Assembly: GCA_021767525.1 (NCBI GenBank)
Contig: JAASTF010000001.1
Coordinates: forward strand, 1 to 35,899
DNA: 35,899 bases
Direction of reading: 5' to 3'
Source of the DNA: Paracoccaceae bacterium
GTDB lineage: Bacteria > Pseudomonadota > Alphaproteobacteria > Rhodobacterales > Rhodobacteraceae
Part shown: piece by piece, positions 8,278 to 15,880 of the stretch
Position numbering within the stretch: position 1 is the first letter of the stretch
Layout: each line of letters begins with the position of its first letter
The notes under the pieces: model-generated
Seen by the model: only the letters and a program-made list of their open reading frames with translations
The model's database searches: none
What the model was told of the DNA's origin: nothing
Program-made: the position numbers and the translations under genes

Positions 8278-8293
8278 TTGAACAGTTGTTCAA
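8278..8293. promoter_or_regulatory. 16-bp palindrome, probable TetR operator
   Basis: TTGAACA-GT-TGTTCAA is a perfect inverted repeat with 7-bp arms and a 2-bp centre, midway between the divergent FMO (8250) and TetR (8313) starts. Its size, symmetry and location are those of TetR-family operators. Binding here would cover the short gap and could repress both promoters, giving autoregulation plus control of the FMO operon. Each arm (TTGAAC) could also serve as a -35 hexamer. Confidence 0.75.
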
Positions 8294-8312
8294 GTTAAGG
8301 CAAGGTTTTTTC

Positions 8313-8972
8313 ATGACGGCCATGACTGACCAGAACCCGCCGCGCCAGCGCGCGCCCTCGGCCCGGGCCAAAGCCCGGCACGCCGCGATCCTTGATGCGG
8401 CCGAACGGGTATTCGCCGCGCGCGGCTTTGACGGGGCGACGATCCGGGACATCGCGACAGCGGCCGACGCGCCGGTTGGGCTGGTGCATCACCACGGGGG
8501 CGGCAAGGCCGCGCTGTTCGCGAAAGTGGTGGCACGGCGGGCCGATGCGCTGTCGGCGCTGCGCCTTGCCGCGCTCGACGCGGCGGCGCGGCCGCTGACC
8601 TTGCGGGCGATCCTGACCGCCTTTATCGCGCCCTATCTTAAGCAGGCCGAAACAGGCGGGCCGCAATGGCTGGCCTATGCGCGGCTGGTGGCGATGGTGT
8701 CGGCCGATGAAAGCTGGTCGGATATCTCGGCGCGGCATTTCGATCCGACGGCCGCGCGCTTTATCGATGCCATAGCCGCGCTTTATCCCGCCGCACCCAG
8801 GGCCACGATCGCGCAGGGGTTCGTGTATGCCGTGTCGATGATGCTGGCCCATGTGACCGCGGGCTGGCGCGTGGGCGCCTTGGGACGGAGCGGCGCGCAT
8901 CCCGGGCCCGAAGGGCTGGTGGCCTTTGCCGAGGCCGGCCTGCGCGCCCTTCTGGACAGGCCGGCCGACTAG
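8313..8972 (+). CDS. TetR/AcrR family transcriptional regulator
   Basis: This regulator is 219 residues long (216 if the second ATG at 8322 is used). The TetR N-terminal helix-turn-helix is plain: ILDAAERVFAARGFDGATIRDIA, then APVGLVHHHGGGKAALF, where the usual Y-x-H-F-x-x-K-E-x-L-F is modified. The C-terminal two-thirds form an all-helical ligand domain of the size usual for the family. It most likely represses the divergent FMO-BASS-epimerase-SDR operon and itself through the 16-bp palindrome at 8278-8293, releasing when a substrate of that pathway binds. The ligand is unknown. It converges on the ABC transporter operon with a 9-bp gap and no visible intrinsic terminator. Confidence 0.92.
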   Translation: MTAMTDQNPPRQRAPSARAKARHAAILDAAERVFAARGFDGATIRDIATAADAPVGLVHHHGGGKAALFAKVVARRADALSALRLAALDAAARPLTLRAILTAFIAPYLKQAETGGPQWLAYARLVAMVSADESWSDISARHFDPTAARFIDAIAALYPAAPRATIAQGFVYAVSMMLAHVTAGWRVGALGRSGAHPGPEGLVAFAEAGLRALLDRPAD

Positions 8973-8981
8973 CCCCCGGCC

Positions 8982-9947
8982 CTATTCGGCCAGGTGGCAG
9001 GCCACGCGCGTTTCACCGATCCGGCGCATCTCGGGGCGTTCCTTGCTGCACCGCTCGACCGCGATGGGGCAGCGCGGGTGAAAAGCGCAGCCAGTGGGCG
9101 GGTTGATCGCATCGGGAATTTCGCCCTTGGGCGGCTCGACCTCGCGGCCGAAGGCGTCCATGCGCGGCGCCGCATCGAACAGCATCTGCGTATACGGGTG
9201 CTTGGGCGCGTCGAACAGCCGGTCGCGCGGCGCCTCTTCCACCAGGCGGCCCAGATACAGCACGCCGATCTTGTCGGCCATGTGATGCACCACCGTCAGA
9301 TCGTGGCTGATGAACAGATAGGTCAGCCCCAGATCCTTGCGCAGGTCCGACATCAGGTTCAGCACCTGCGCCTGCACCGACACGTCCAGCGCCGAGGTCG
9401 GCTCGTCGCAGACGATGATCTTGGGCCCCGAGGCCAGCGCCCGCGCGATGCAGATCCGCTGCCGCTGACCGCCGGAAAACTCGTGCGGATACTTGGCCGC
9501 GTCCTTGGCCGACAGGCCCACCTGCTCCAGCAGCCGTTCGGCCAGCCCGGTGGTGTCGCCACCCTTGGCCGCGACGGGTTCGTTGATGATTTCGCGCACG
9601 CGCCAGCGCGGGTTAAGCGAGGCATAGGGATCCTGGAAAATCATCTGGATGTCGGCGCGCACCGCCTCGATCTTGCTCGCATCGGTTTCGGTCGCCAGGT
9701 CCACGCCCTCGACCTCGACCTTGCCCTTGCTGGGCGGCACCAGCCCGACCACGATCTTGCCGATGGTCGACTTGCCCGAGCCGCTTTCGCCCACCAGTGC
9801 GTAGACGCTGTTTTCCTCTATCTCGAAACTCACCTCTGAAACGGCGGTCAGCAACGCCTTGGGCAGCCGCTCGATCACGCGGTTCAGCCAGGGTTTCGAT
9901 ACGTCGAAAACCCGGGTCAGGCTTTCGATCTTGATGATCGCGCTCAT
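8982..9947 (-). CDS. Peptide-type ABC transporter ATP-binding protein (DppF/OppF-like)
   Basis: This 321-residue cytoplasmic ATPase has Walker A GESGSGKST, signature FSGGQRQR, Walker B IIVCDEPTSALD and an H-loop His in FISHDLTVVHH. The C-terminal oligopeptide-transporter extension ends with the Cys-rich CAFHPRCPIAVERC motif; in related ATPases such cysteines can bind an iron-sulfur cluster. It pairs with the ATPase encoded just upstream to power import through the two permeases. Its ATG overlaps the preceding gene's TGA as ATGA. It is the last gene of the importer operon. Confidence 0.93.
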   Translation of the reverse strand: MSAIIKIESLTRVFDVSKPWLNRVIERLPKALLTAVSEVSFEIEENSVYALVGESGSGKSTIGKIVVGLVPPSKGKVEVEGVDLATETDASKIEAVRADIQMIFQDPYASLNPRWRVREIINEPVAAKGGDTTGLAERLLEQVGLSAKDAAKYPHEFSGGQRQRICIARALASGPKIIVCDEPTSALDVSVQAQVLNLMSDLRKDLGLTYLFISHDLTVVHHMADKIGVLYLGRLVEEAPRDRLFDAPKHPYTQMLFDAAPRMDAFGREVEPPKGEIPDAINPPTGCAFHPRCPIAVERCSKERPEMRRIGETRVACHLAE

Positions 9948-10942
9948 GCGCTCACCTCGTCTTTTTGCTTGGTGTTCAACGGGAACCAGCAGGCGGCGCG
10001 GCCGTCACAGGTATCCAGCGTCGGGCCCGGATTGGCACGGCAGCGGTCCTGCGCGTAATCGCAACGCGGGTGAAAGGCGCAGCCATCGGGCAGATTGCCC
10101 AGCCGCGGCATCGCGCCGGGGATCTGGCGCAGCCGTTCCTTGCCTTGGCTCGCCAGCGGGGTCGAGGCCATCAGGCCCGCGGTATAGGGGTGGTGGGCTG
10201 CGGTAAGCACCTCGCGCACCGGCCCCAGTTCGGCCAGGCGGCCGGCATACATCACCGCCACGCGATCGGCGGCCTCGGCGATCACGCCCATGTCGTGGGT
10301 GACCAGCATGACCGCCACGCCCTTTTCGCGGCACAGACGTTTCAGCAGCGCCACGATCTGCGCCTGCACCGACACGTCCAGCGCCGTGGTAGGTTCGTCC
10401 GCGATCACCAGGTCCGGCTCGGCGCAGAGCGCCAGCGCGATCACCACGCGCTGCCGCATCCCGCCGGAAAACTCGTGCGGGTAGCTGTCGATCCGCGAAC
10501 GGGCGGCAGGAATGCCCACCTCTTCCAGCGCGGCGATGGCGCGGTTGCGCGCCTCGGTCTGGCCAACCTTCAGGTGTTCCTGGATCGTTTCGGTCAGCTG
10601 GTCGCCCACCGTCAACAACGGGTTGAGCGAGGTCAGCGGATCCTGAAAGATCATGCCCATCATCTTGCCGCGCAACCGGCGCAGCGCCTCGCCCTTGAGG
10701 GTGTGAATGTGCTGGCCCGACAGCAATATTTCGCCCGACGTGATACGCGCGGGGCGATCCAGCAGGCCCACCACGGCATTGCCGGTCATCGACTTGCCCG
10801 CGCCGGATTCACCCACGACGCCAAGGATTTCACCGGCATGGATGTCGTAGCTGACGTTGTCGACGGGCCGCAGGATGCCGTGGCGCGTGGGGATTTCCAC
10901 CACCAGGTTGCGAACGGACAAAACGGGGGTTTTCTCGGTCAT
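9944..10942 (-). CDS. Peptide-type ABC transporter ATP-binding protein (DppD/OppD-like)
   Basis: This 332-residue ATPase has Walker A GESGAGKSM, signature FSGGMRQR, Walker B LVIADEPTTALD and the His of LVTHDMGV. The family C-terminal domain contains CAFHPRCDYAQDRC. Walker A ends in Ser-Met where the usual motif is Ser/Thr-Thr, a variation common in OppD-type proteins. The open frame extends to 11326, but the start at 10942 is chosen because its ATG overlaps the permease TGA (ATGA) and the domain begins at MTEKTPVLSVRNL. It forms the heterodimeric motor with the 8982-9947 protein. Confidence 0.93.
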   Translation of the reverse strand: MTEKTPVLSVRNLVVEIPTRHGILRPVDNVSYDIHAGEILGVVGESGAGKSMTGNAVVGLLDRPARITSGEILLSGQHIHTLKGEALRRLRGKMMGMIFQDPLTSLNPLLTVGDQLTETIQEHLKVGQTEARNRAIAALEEVGIPAARSRIDSYPHEFSGGMRQRVVIALALCAEPDLVIADEPTTALDVSVQAQIVALLKRLCREKGVAVMLVTHDMGVIAEAADRVAVMYAGRLAELGPVREVLTAAHHPYTAGLMASTPLASQGKERLRQIPGAMPRLGNLPDGCAFHPRCDYAQDRCRANPGPTLDTCDGRAACWFPLNTKQKDEVSA

Positions 10943-11880
10943 CTCAGCCTCGGGTTCAATGCGTCGCGCAGCCAGTCGCCCAGCAGGTTGATCGACAGCG
11001 CCAGCGCCAGCAGCGTGGCCGCCGGGAAGAACAGGATCCACCATTCGCCCGAGAACATGAACTCTTGCCCGATGCGAATGAGCGTGCCCAGGCTGGGCTT
11101 GGTCGGCGGTGCGCCCACCCCGAGGAACGACAGCGTCGCCTCGGCGATGATGGCCAGCGCCAGGCTGATCGTTGCGATCACAAGCACGGGGTTCAGAACG
11201 TTGGGCAGGATGTGGCGCAGCATGATCGCAAAGGGCGAACGCCCGATCAGCCGGGCGGCCTGCACGTATTCCCGGTTTTTCTCCACCAGCGTGGCCCCAC
11301 GCACGACGCGGGCGAACTGCACCCAATCCGACAGGCCGATGGCCAGGATCAGCACCCAGATCGCCATCTGGTCGCGGTATTCGGGCGGCGTGATGCCCTT
11401 GGCGATGCCGAAAATCAGCATCGCGACGAGGATCGCCGGAAAGGTCAGCTGCACATCAGCCACGCGCATGATGATGGTTTCGGTCCAGCCGCCCAGGTAG
11501 CCCGCCAACAGGCCAAGCGCGACGCCCAGCACCATCGCCAGCAGCACCGCGGCAAAGCCCACGAACAGCGAAATGCGCATCCCGTAAAGGATGGTGGAAA
11601 ACACGTCGCGGCCTTGGTCGTCGGTGCCCAGGATGAAGTAATCGCCAGTGAACTGGTTGGCCTGGTTCGGCGGCGTGAACCCGTTCATCAGGTTCAGCGT
11701 GGCCGGATCGAACGGGTTATGCGGCGCGATCAGCGGTGCCAGCACGGCGCCGATCACCAGAACCAGCACGACGAAAGCCGACACGACGGCCACGGGCGCG
11801 TGGCGGAACGACCAGGCCAGGTCGCTGTCCCAGGCGCGGCGCAGGCGCGACGGGCGGATTTCCTGTTGAATATCGGCCAT
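10939..11880 (-). CDS. Peptide-type ABC transporter permease (DppC/OppC-like)
   Basis: This 313-residue inner-membrane protein has about six hydrophobic helices and a leading cytoplasmic segment with the typical FRHAPVAVVSAF entry helix. The family marker FILGTDDQGRDVFSTILYGMRISLFVG (roughly residues 81-107) and the EAA-type coupling loop REYVQAARLIGRSPFAIMLRHILPN (near residue 205) are both present. It heterodimerises with the DppB-like permease encoded 1 bp upstream and feeds substrate from the periplasmic binding protein. The downstream ATPase start overlaps its stop. Confidence 0.93.
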   Translation of the reverse strand: MADIQQEIRPSRLRRAWDSDLAWSFRHAPVAVVSAFVVLVLVIGAVLAPLIAPHNPFDPATLNLMNGFTPPNQANQFTGDYFILGTDDQGRDVFSTILYGMRISLFVGFAAVLLAMVLGVALGLLAGYLGGWTETIIMRVADVQLTFPAILVAMLIFGIAKGITPPEYRDQMAIWVLILAIGLSDWVQFARVVRGATLVEKNREYVQAARLIGRSPFAIMLRHILPNVLNPVLVIATISLALAIIAEATLSFLGVGAPPTKPSLGTLIRIGQEFMFSGEWWILFFPAATLLALALSINLLGDWLRDALNPRLR

Positions 11881-11881
11881 A

Positions 11882-12865
11882 TCAGTGCCCCCCTGCCGTG
11901 CGGTCGACGCGCAGGCGCGGGTCGATCGCGAAATAGAGCATGTCGACGATCAGGTTGATGCCGACGAACATCACCGAGATCAGCATCAGATAGGCGGCCA
12001 TCACGGGGATATCGACGAACTGGATCGCGTTGATGAACAGCAAGCCGACCCCCGGCCACTGAAACACCGTTTCGGTAATGATCGCAAAGGCGATGATACT
12101 GCCCAGCTGCAGGCCGGTGATGGTGATGACCGGCACCAGCGTGTTTTTCAGCGCGTGGCGGAAATTGATCGATTTCTCGCGGATTCCCCGGGCGCGGGCA
12201 AAGCGGATGTAATCCATGCGCAGCACTTCGAGCATCTCGGTGCGCACAAGGCGCATGATCAGCGTCATCTGGTAAAGGCCCAGCGTGATCGCGGGCAATA
12301 TCAGCGCCTTAAGCCCGCTTTCCGTCAAAAACCCTGTGGTCCAGCCGCCGATGCGCGTGACCTCGCCGCGCCCGAAACTGGGCAGCCAGCCCAACTCGAC
12401 CGAGAAGACATAGATAAGCAGGATACCGATCAGGAAGGTGGGCAGCGACACCCCGATCAGTGACGCGGTCATGATGATATTGGCGGAAATGCCGCTTCGT
12501 CGGATGGCGGTGAAAATCCCCAGCGCTATGCCGCCCAGCAAGGCCATCAAGCCCGAGACAAAGGCCAGCTCCAGCGTGGCGGGCAGACGTTCCAGCAAGA
12601 TTTCCGACACCGGGCGGCCCTGACGATAGCTTAGGCCGAAATTGCCCTGCGCGGCCTGTTCCAGAAAGCGCCAATATTGCACGACGAACGGCTGATCCAG
12701 CCCCAGCTGTTCGCGCAGGCGTTCGATATCGGCCTGTGTGCGTTCCTGGCCCAACATGTTGTCGACAGGGTCGCCGACGAAGCGGAACATGGCAAAGGCC
12801 ACAAGCCCCACCACGAACAGCACCAGGATCGATTGCAGGACCCGACGGATGATATAGGCGAGCAT
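11882..12865 (-). CDS. Peptide-type ABC transporter permease (DppB/OppB-like)
   Basis: This 327-residue inner-membrane protein begins MLAYIIRRVLQSILVLFVVG, the standard DppB-type first helix. It has the conserved LGLDQPFVVQYWRFL segment and the coupling loop MDYIRFARARGIREKSINFRHALKN. An SD-like GGAG lies about 8 bases before the ATG. It is separated from the upstream binding-protein gene by 88 bp containing two GC-rich hairpins, so its level is probably set below that of the binding protein. A single base separates it from the DppC-like gene. Confidence 0.93.
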   Translation of the reverse strand: MLAYIIRRVLQSILVLFVVGLVAFAMFRFVGDPVDNMLGQERTQADIERLREQLGLDQPFVVQYWRFLEQAAQGNFGLSYRQGRPVSEILLERLPATLELAFVSGLMALLGGIALGIFTAIRRSGISANIIMTASLIGVSLPTFLIGILLIYVFSVELGWLPSFGRGEVTRIGGWTTGFLTESGLKALILPAITLGLYQMTLIMRLVRTEMLEVLRMDYIRFARARGIREKSINFRHALKNTLVPVITITGLQLGSIIAFAIITETVFQWPGVGLLFINAIQFVDIPVMAAYLMLISVMFVGINLIVDMLYFAIDPRLRVDRTAGGH

Positions 12866-12889
12866 GTCACGCTCCGTTCAAAGCGGAAA

Positions 12890-12945
12890 GCCGCGCCCGC
12901 TGGCAGCAGGCGCGGCCCAGATCGGGCGGGGACCGGCCCCGCCCG
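12890..12945 (-). promoter_or_regulatory. Two tandem GC-rich hairpins between binding-protein and permease genes
   Basis: Hairpin one, in transcription order, pairs 12937-12945 with 12923-12931 (9-bp perfect stem CGGGCGGGG/CCCCGCCCG, 5-nt loop). Hairpin two pairs 12909-12916 with 12890-12897 (8-bp stem GCCGCGCC/GGCGCGGC) and is followed on the transcript by TTTCCGCTTT, a weak U-rich stretch. Such elements after a solute-binding-protein gene typically stabilise its mRNA 3' end or attenuate read-through, giving more binding protein than permease. That role is inferred. The structures themselves are visible. Confidence 0.7.
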
Positions 12946-12953
12946 CAAGTGGC

Positions 12954-14531
12954 TTAGTTGATCTCGAAGAACTTGAACTTCGGATCGTCCTCGGGGCTCA
13001 CTTCGATGCCGACCTTTTCAGCCATACCCCAATTCAGCACCTGGTGGTGGATCGGGATATAAAGCTGCTCTTCCTGCACAACGTTCCAAATCGACTGGAT
13101 CGTGTCGTTACGCTTGTCCAGGTCGGTTTCCGACGCCAGCGACTGGATCATCTGGTCAACCTCGGCGTTCGAAAAGCCGGTGCCGTTCCAGCTGCCACGC
13201 TCGCTGCCGCGGGTATGGACGAGGAAGTTGAAGATGTATTCGGAATCATAGGTCGGCACGCCCCAACCCAGCATGTAGAAATCCGTTTCATCATTGGTGA
13301 TAAGCGGGAAATGCTGCGCCTTTGGCTTGGCATCCAGGTTCACGGTGATGCCGATCTGCGCCAGCATGCCGACGGCGGCCTGGCAGATCGCCTCGTCGTT
13401 CACGTAGCGGTCGTTCGGGCAGTCCAGCTGGATCGAGAAGCCATCGCCATAGCCGGCCTCTTCCATCAGGGCGCGCGCGGCGTCCAGATCGGTTTTCGAG
13501 GCGCTGTCCATCTCTTCGGTCCAGCCATTGACGAAGGGCGGTGCGATCATGCCGGCGGGCGCGCTTTGGCCGCGCATCACCACCTGCTTGATGGCGTCGC
13601 GGTTGATCGCCATCGACATCGCGCGGCGCACGCGCACATCGGCCAGCGGGTTCTTGCCTTCGACATCGTCATTGGCGATGTCGTCCGACCCCTGGTTCAT
13701 GCCGAAAAAGATCACGCGGTTCTGCGGCGCGGTCTTGACCACCAGGCCCTCGGTTTCGGCAACACGGCCAAGGTCCTGCACCGGCACGTCCTGGATGAAA
13801 TCGACCTCGCCCGACAGCAGCGCGGCCACGCGGGTCGCGGCGTTCTGGATCGGGGTATAGACGATCTCGGTCACGTCCAGCGGAAACTGGTCGGCGCCCC
13901 AGTAGTTTTCGTTCAGCGTCAGAACGGTTTTCACGTCCGGCTCGCGGCTGACCAGCTGGTACGGGCCGGTGCCGTTGGTGTTGGTGGTGGCAAATGTCTT
14001 TTCGCCGCCCTCCACGTCTTGCACGTCGACCGTGCCATTCGCTTCGGCCCAGCCCTTGTCCATCATGAACAGGTTGGTCAGGTTCGACGGCAGGATCGGG
14101 TTCGGACCGTCGGTCACGAATTCAACGGTGTGATCGTCGACCGCGCGCACCTCGGTGATCGAGGTCAGCAGTTCCTTCATGTCCGAGTTTTCGGACTTGG
14201 CGCGGTTGATCGAGAACACCACGTCCTCGGCGGTGAAGTCAGCACCGTCATGGTACGTCACGCCCTGACGCAGGTTGAACACCCACACGTTCGGGTCGCC
14301 CTCTTTCGGGGCCCAGTCGGTGGCCAGCGCCGGTTGGAAGGCGCCGGTCATGTCACGGATGATCAGCGGCTCGTAGATCTGGTGGGCCAGCGTGTGGGTG
14401 GGGCCTTCGTTCTGGGCGTGGGGGTCCAGCGTCAGTGAATCGCCCGCGCGCGCCCAGCGCAGCGTCTCGGCCGAGGCCGACAGCGCCGTGCTTGCCAGCA
14501 AGGCTGCGGCCAAAAATGCAGTCTTTTTCAT
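12954..14531 (-). CDS. ABC transporter substrate-binding protein, family 5 (peptide/opine/nickel type)
   Basis: This 525-residue periplasmic protein has a clear Sec signal peptide (MKKTAFLAAALLASTALSASA, cleavage likely after residue 21). Family-5 landmarks include SLTLDPHAQNEG, the IYEPLIIRD strand, LRQGVTYHDGADFTAEDVVFSI, NGTGPYQLVSREPD and DVRVRRAMSMAINRDAI. It should capture a substrate and deliver it to the DppB/C-like permeases. The family takes peptides, opines, nickel chelates, sugars and glutathione, and I cannot tell which applies here. GGGAG precedes the ATG. It is the first gene of the importer operon. Mature length (about 504) is normal for the family. Confidence 0.93.
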   Translation of the reverse strand: MKKTAFLAAALLASTALSASAETLRWARAGDSLTLDPHAQNEGPTHTLAHQIYEPLIIRDMTGAFQPALATDWAPKEGDPNVWVFNLRQGVTYHDGADFTAEDVVFSINRAKSENSDMKELLTSITEVRAVDDHTVEFVTDGPNPILPSNLTNLFMMDKGWAEANGTVDVQDVEGGEKTFATTNTNGTGPYQLVSREPDVKTVLTLNENYWGADQFPLDVTEIVYTPIQNAATRVAALLSGEVDFIQDVPVQDLGRVAETEGLVVKTAPQNRVIFFGMNQGSDDIANDDVEGKNPLADVRVRRAMSMAINRDAIKQVVMRGQSAPAGMIAPPFVNGWTEEMDSASKTDLDAARALMEEAGYGDGFSIQLDCPNDRYVNDEAICQAAVGMLAQIGITVNLDAKPKAQHFPLITNDETDFYMLGWGVPTYDSEYIFNFLVHTRGSERGSWNGTGFSNAEVDQMIQSLASETDLDKRNDTIQSIWNVVQEEQLYIPIHHQVLNWGMAEKVGIEVSPEDDPKFKFFEIN

Positions 14532-14579
14532 GGTTTACTCCCTGTTTTTGCCGGATCGATGCCCGGCCTGATGCGAGGC

Positions 14580-14607
14580 AAAATAAACAAATCCCCTATA
14601 CCTTCAA
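14580..14607 (-). promoter_or_regulatory. Candidate sigma70-type promoter for the importer operon
   Basis: On the minus strand TTGAAG (14607-14602) and TATTTT (14585-14580) are 16 bases apart, about 50 bp upstream of the binding-protein start codon. Both hexamers are close to consensus in an otherwise GC-rich 248-bp divergent region. This is a pattern match only. Confidence 0.4.
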
Positions 14608-14705
14608 GCAATCCCGCGCCAAATTCGACCGCCGATACGCGGGACGCGACGTAAAGTTTCGGTGCAAGCTTGCGTGTCTGAACGGGATTTGTGCATTTGT
14701 GAAAG

Positions 14706-14731
14706 TTGCCAATCGCGGCGACTGCTATACT
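14706..14731 (+). promoter_or_regulatory. Candidate extended -10 promoter for the efflux operon
   Basis: TGCTATACT (14723-14731) is an extended -10 element (TGn plus TATACT), 48 bp before the HlyD-type start. A TTGCCA lies upstream at 14706-14711, but the 14-base spacing is too short for a normal -35, so recognition would rest on the extended -10. Weak evidence. Confidence 0.3.
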
Positions 14732-14779
14732 GTTTTCCAAGGCCGCGCGCCGTTGCGCGGTGCAACGCAAGGCACTTGC

Positions 14780-15880
14780 ATGTCCTTTTTCAAACAAGTC
14801 CTTATCCTGGCCCTTCTGGCCGGGCTTGGCTATGGCGGGTACTGGGCCTACACCGAACATTTCGCACCGCAAACCGCGGCCGACGCCGCCGGTCAGCGCG
14901 GATCGCGCCCCGCTCCGGTCGAAGTGGCGATAGCCAGGTTGCAACGCCTGCCCGAAATCGTCGAGGCGGTGGGAACGACCCGCGCGCTGCAATCCGTCGA
15001 AATCGTGCCCGAGGCCAGCGGCAGGATCGAAGAAATGCGGTTCAACCCCGGTCAGCAAGTGGAACAGGGGCAGGTCCTGGTGCGGCTGGACGATACGATT
15101 GCCCGCGCCGACATGGTCGAGGCCCGCGCCCAGCTGACCGAGCGCGAGCGCACCGTCGAGCGCGCGCAGCAACTGCGCGAAACCAACGCGGTGGCCGCCG
15201 CGACGCTGGACCAGGCCGAGGCCCGCCTGGCCGAGGCCCGCGCGCAGTTCGATCGCGCCGAACAGCGGCTGGCCGAACGCACGATCCGCGCGCCTTTCGA
15301 CGGGGTTCTGGGCCTGGCCGAGGTCGATATCGGCGCCCGCGTCAATGCCGGCACGGTCATCGCCTGGCTTGACGACCTGTCCGAGGTCGAGATCGATTTC
15401 GCCCTGCCCGAAACCTTTTTCTCGCGCGTGCGCGTCGGCCAGACCGTGACGGCCACCAGCGCCGCATTTCCGGGGCGCGCCTTTACCGGGCAGATCGATG
15501 CGGTCGACAGCCGGATCGATCCGGTGGGCCGATCTTTCCGCGCCCGCGCCCGCATCCCAAACCCCGACAACACGTTGCCGGCGGGCATGTTCATGTCGCT
15601 GGAGCTGACCCTGTCGAACCCCGAGGTCGTCACCATCCCCGAAGAAGCGTTGGTGTACCAGGCGGCGGAAACCTATGTTTTCATCGTCGAAGACGAGACC
15701 GCCCGCCGCGTAACCGTCAGAACCGGGCCGCGCCGCGATGGCATGGTGGCCATTCTTGACGGCGTGCCCCCTGAAACCGCGGTGGTTGTTCGTGGCCTGC
15801 ACCGGGTCCGCGATGGCGGCGCGGTCAGCGTGCGCAGCCAGGACGAAAGCGCCTCAACAGCATCCGAGCGCGACTCATGA
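14780..15880 (+). CDS. RND efflux periplasmic adaptor (HlyD/membrane fusion protein family)
   Basis: This 366-residue protein has an N-terminal membrane anchor (FKQVLILALLAGLGYGGYW, residues 4-22). The barrel-sandwich (lipoyl) halves are ASGRIEEMRFNPGQQVEQGQVLVRLDD and RTIRAPFDGVLGLAEVDIG, flanking a coiled-coil hairpin at roughly residues 110-165 (Arg/Glu/Ala heptads). A beta-barrel and membrane-proximal domain follow. It should bridge the RND pump to an outer-membrane channel. The ATG at 14780 is chosen over the longer frame from 14435, which runs into the divergent gene. Its TGA overlaps the pump's ATG (ATGA), so the two are coupled. No TolC-type gene lies nearby. Confidence 0.92.
   Translation: MSFFKQVLILALLAGLGYGGYWAYTEHFAPQTAADAAGQRGSRPAPVEVAIARLQRLPEIVEAVGTTRALQSVEIVPEASGRIEEMRFNPGQQVEQGQVLVRLDDTIARADMVEARAQLTERERTVERAQQLRETNAVAAATLDQAEARLAEARAQFDRAEQRLAERTIRAPFDGVLGLAEVDIGARVNAGTVIAWLDDLSEVEIDFALPETFFSRVRVGQTVTATSAAFPGRAFTGQIDAVDSRIDPVGRSFRARARIPNPDNTLPAGMFMSLELTLSNPEVVTIPEEALVYQAAETYVFIVEDETARRVTVRTGPRRDGMVAILDGVPPETAVVVRGLHRVRDGGAVSVRSQDESASTASERDS

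Noticed and set aside
10943..11326. N-terminal extension of the DppD-like ATPase frame
   Set aside because: It is an out-of-frame reading of the permease gene. The ATGA overlap at 10939-10942 gives the start.
14435..14779. N-terminal extension of the HlyD-type frame
   Set aside because: It overlaps the divergent binding-protein gene and lacks the membrane anchor expected at the N-terminus; the ATG at 14780 starts just before that anchor.
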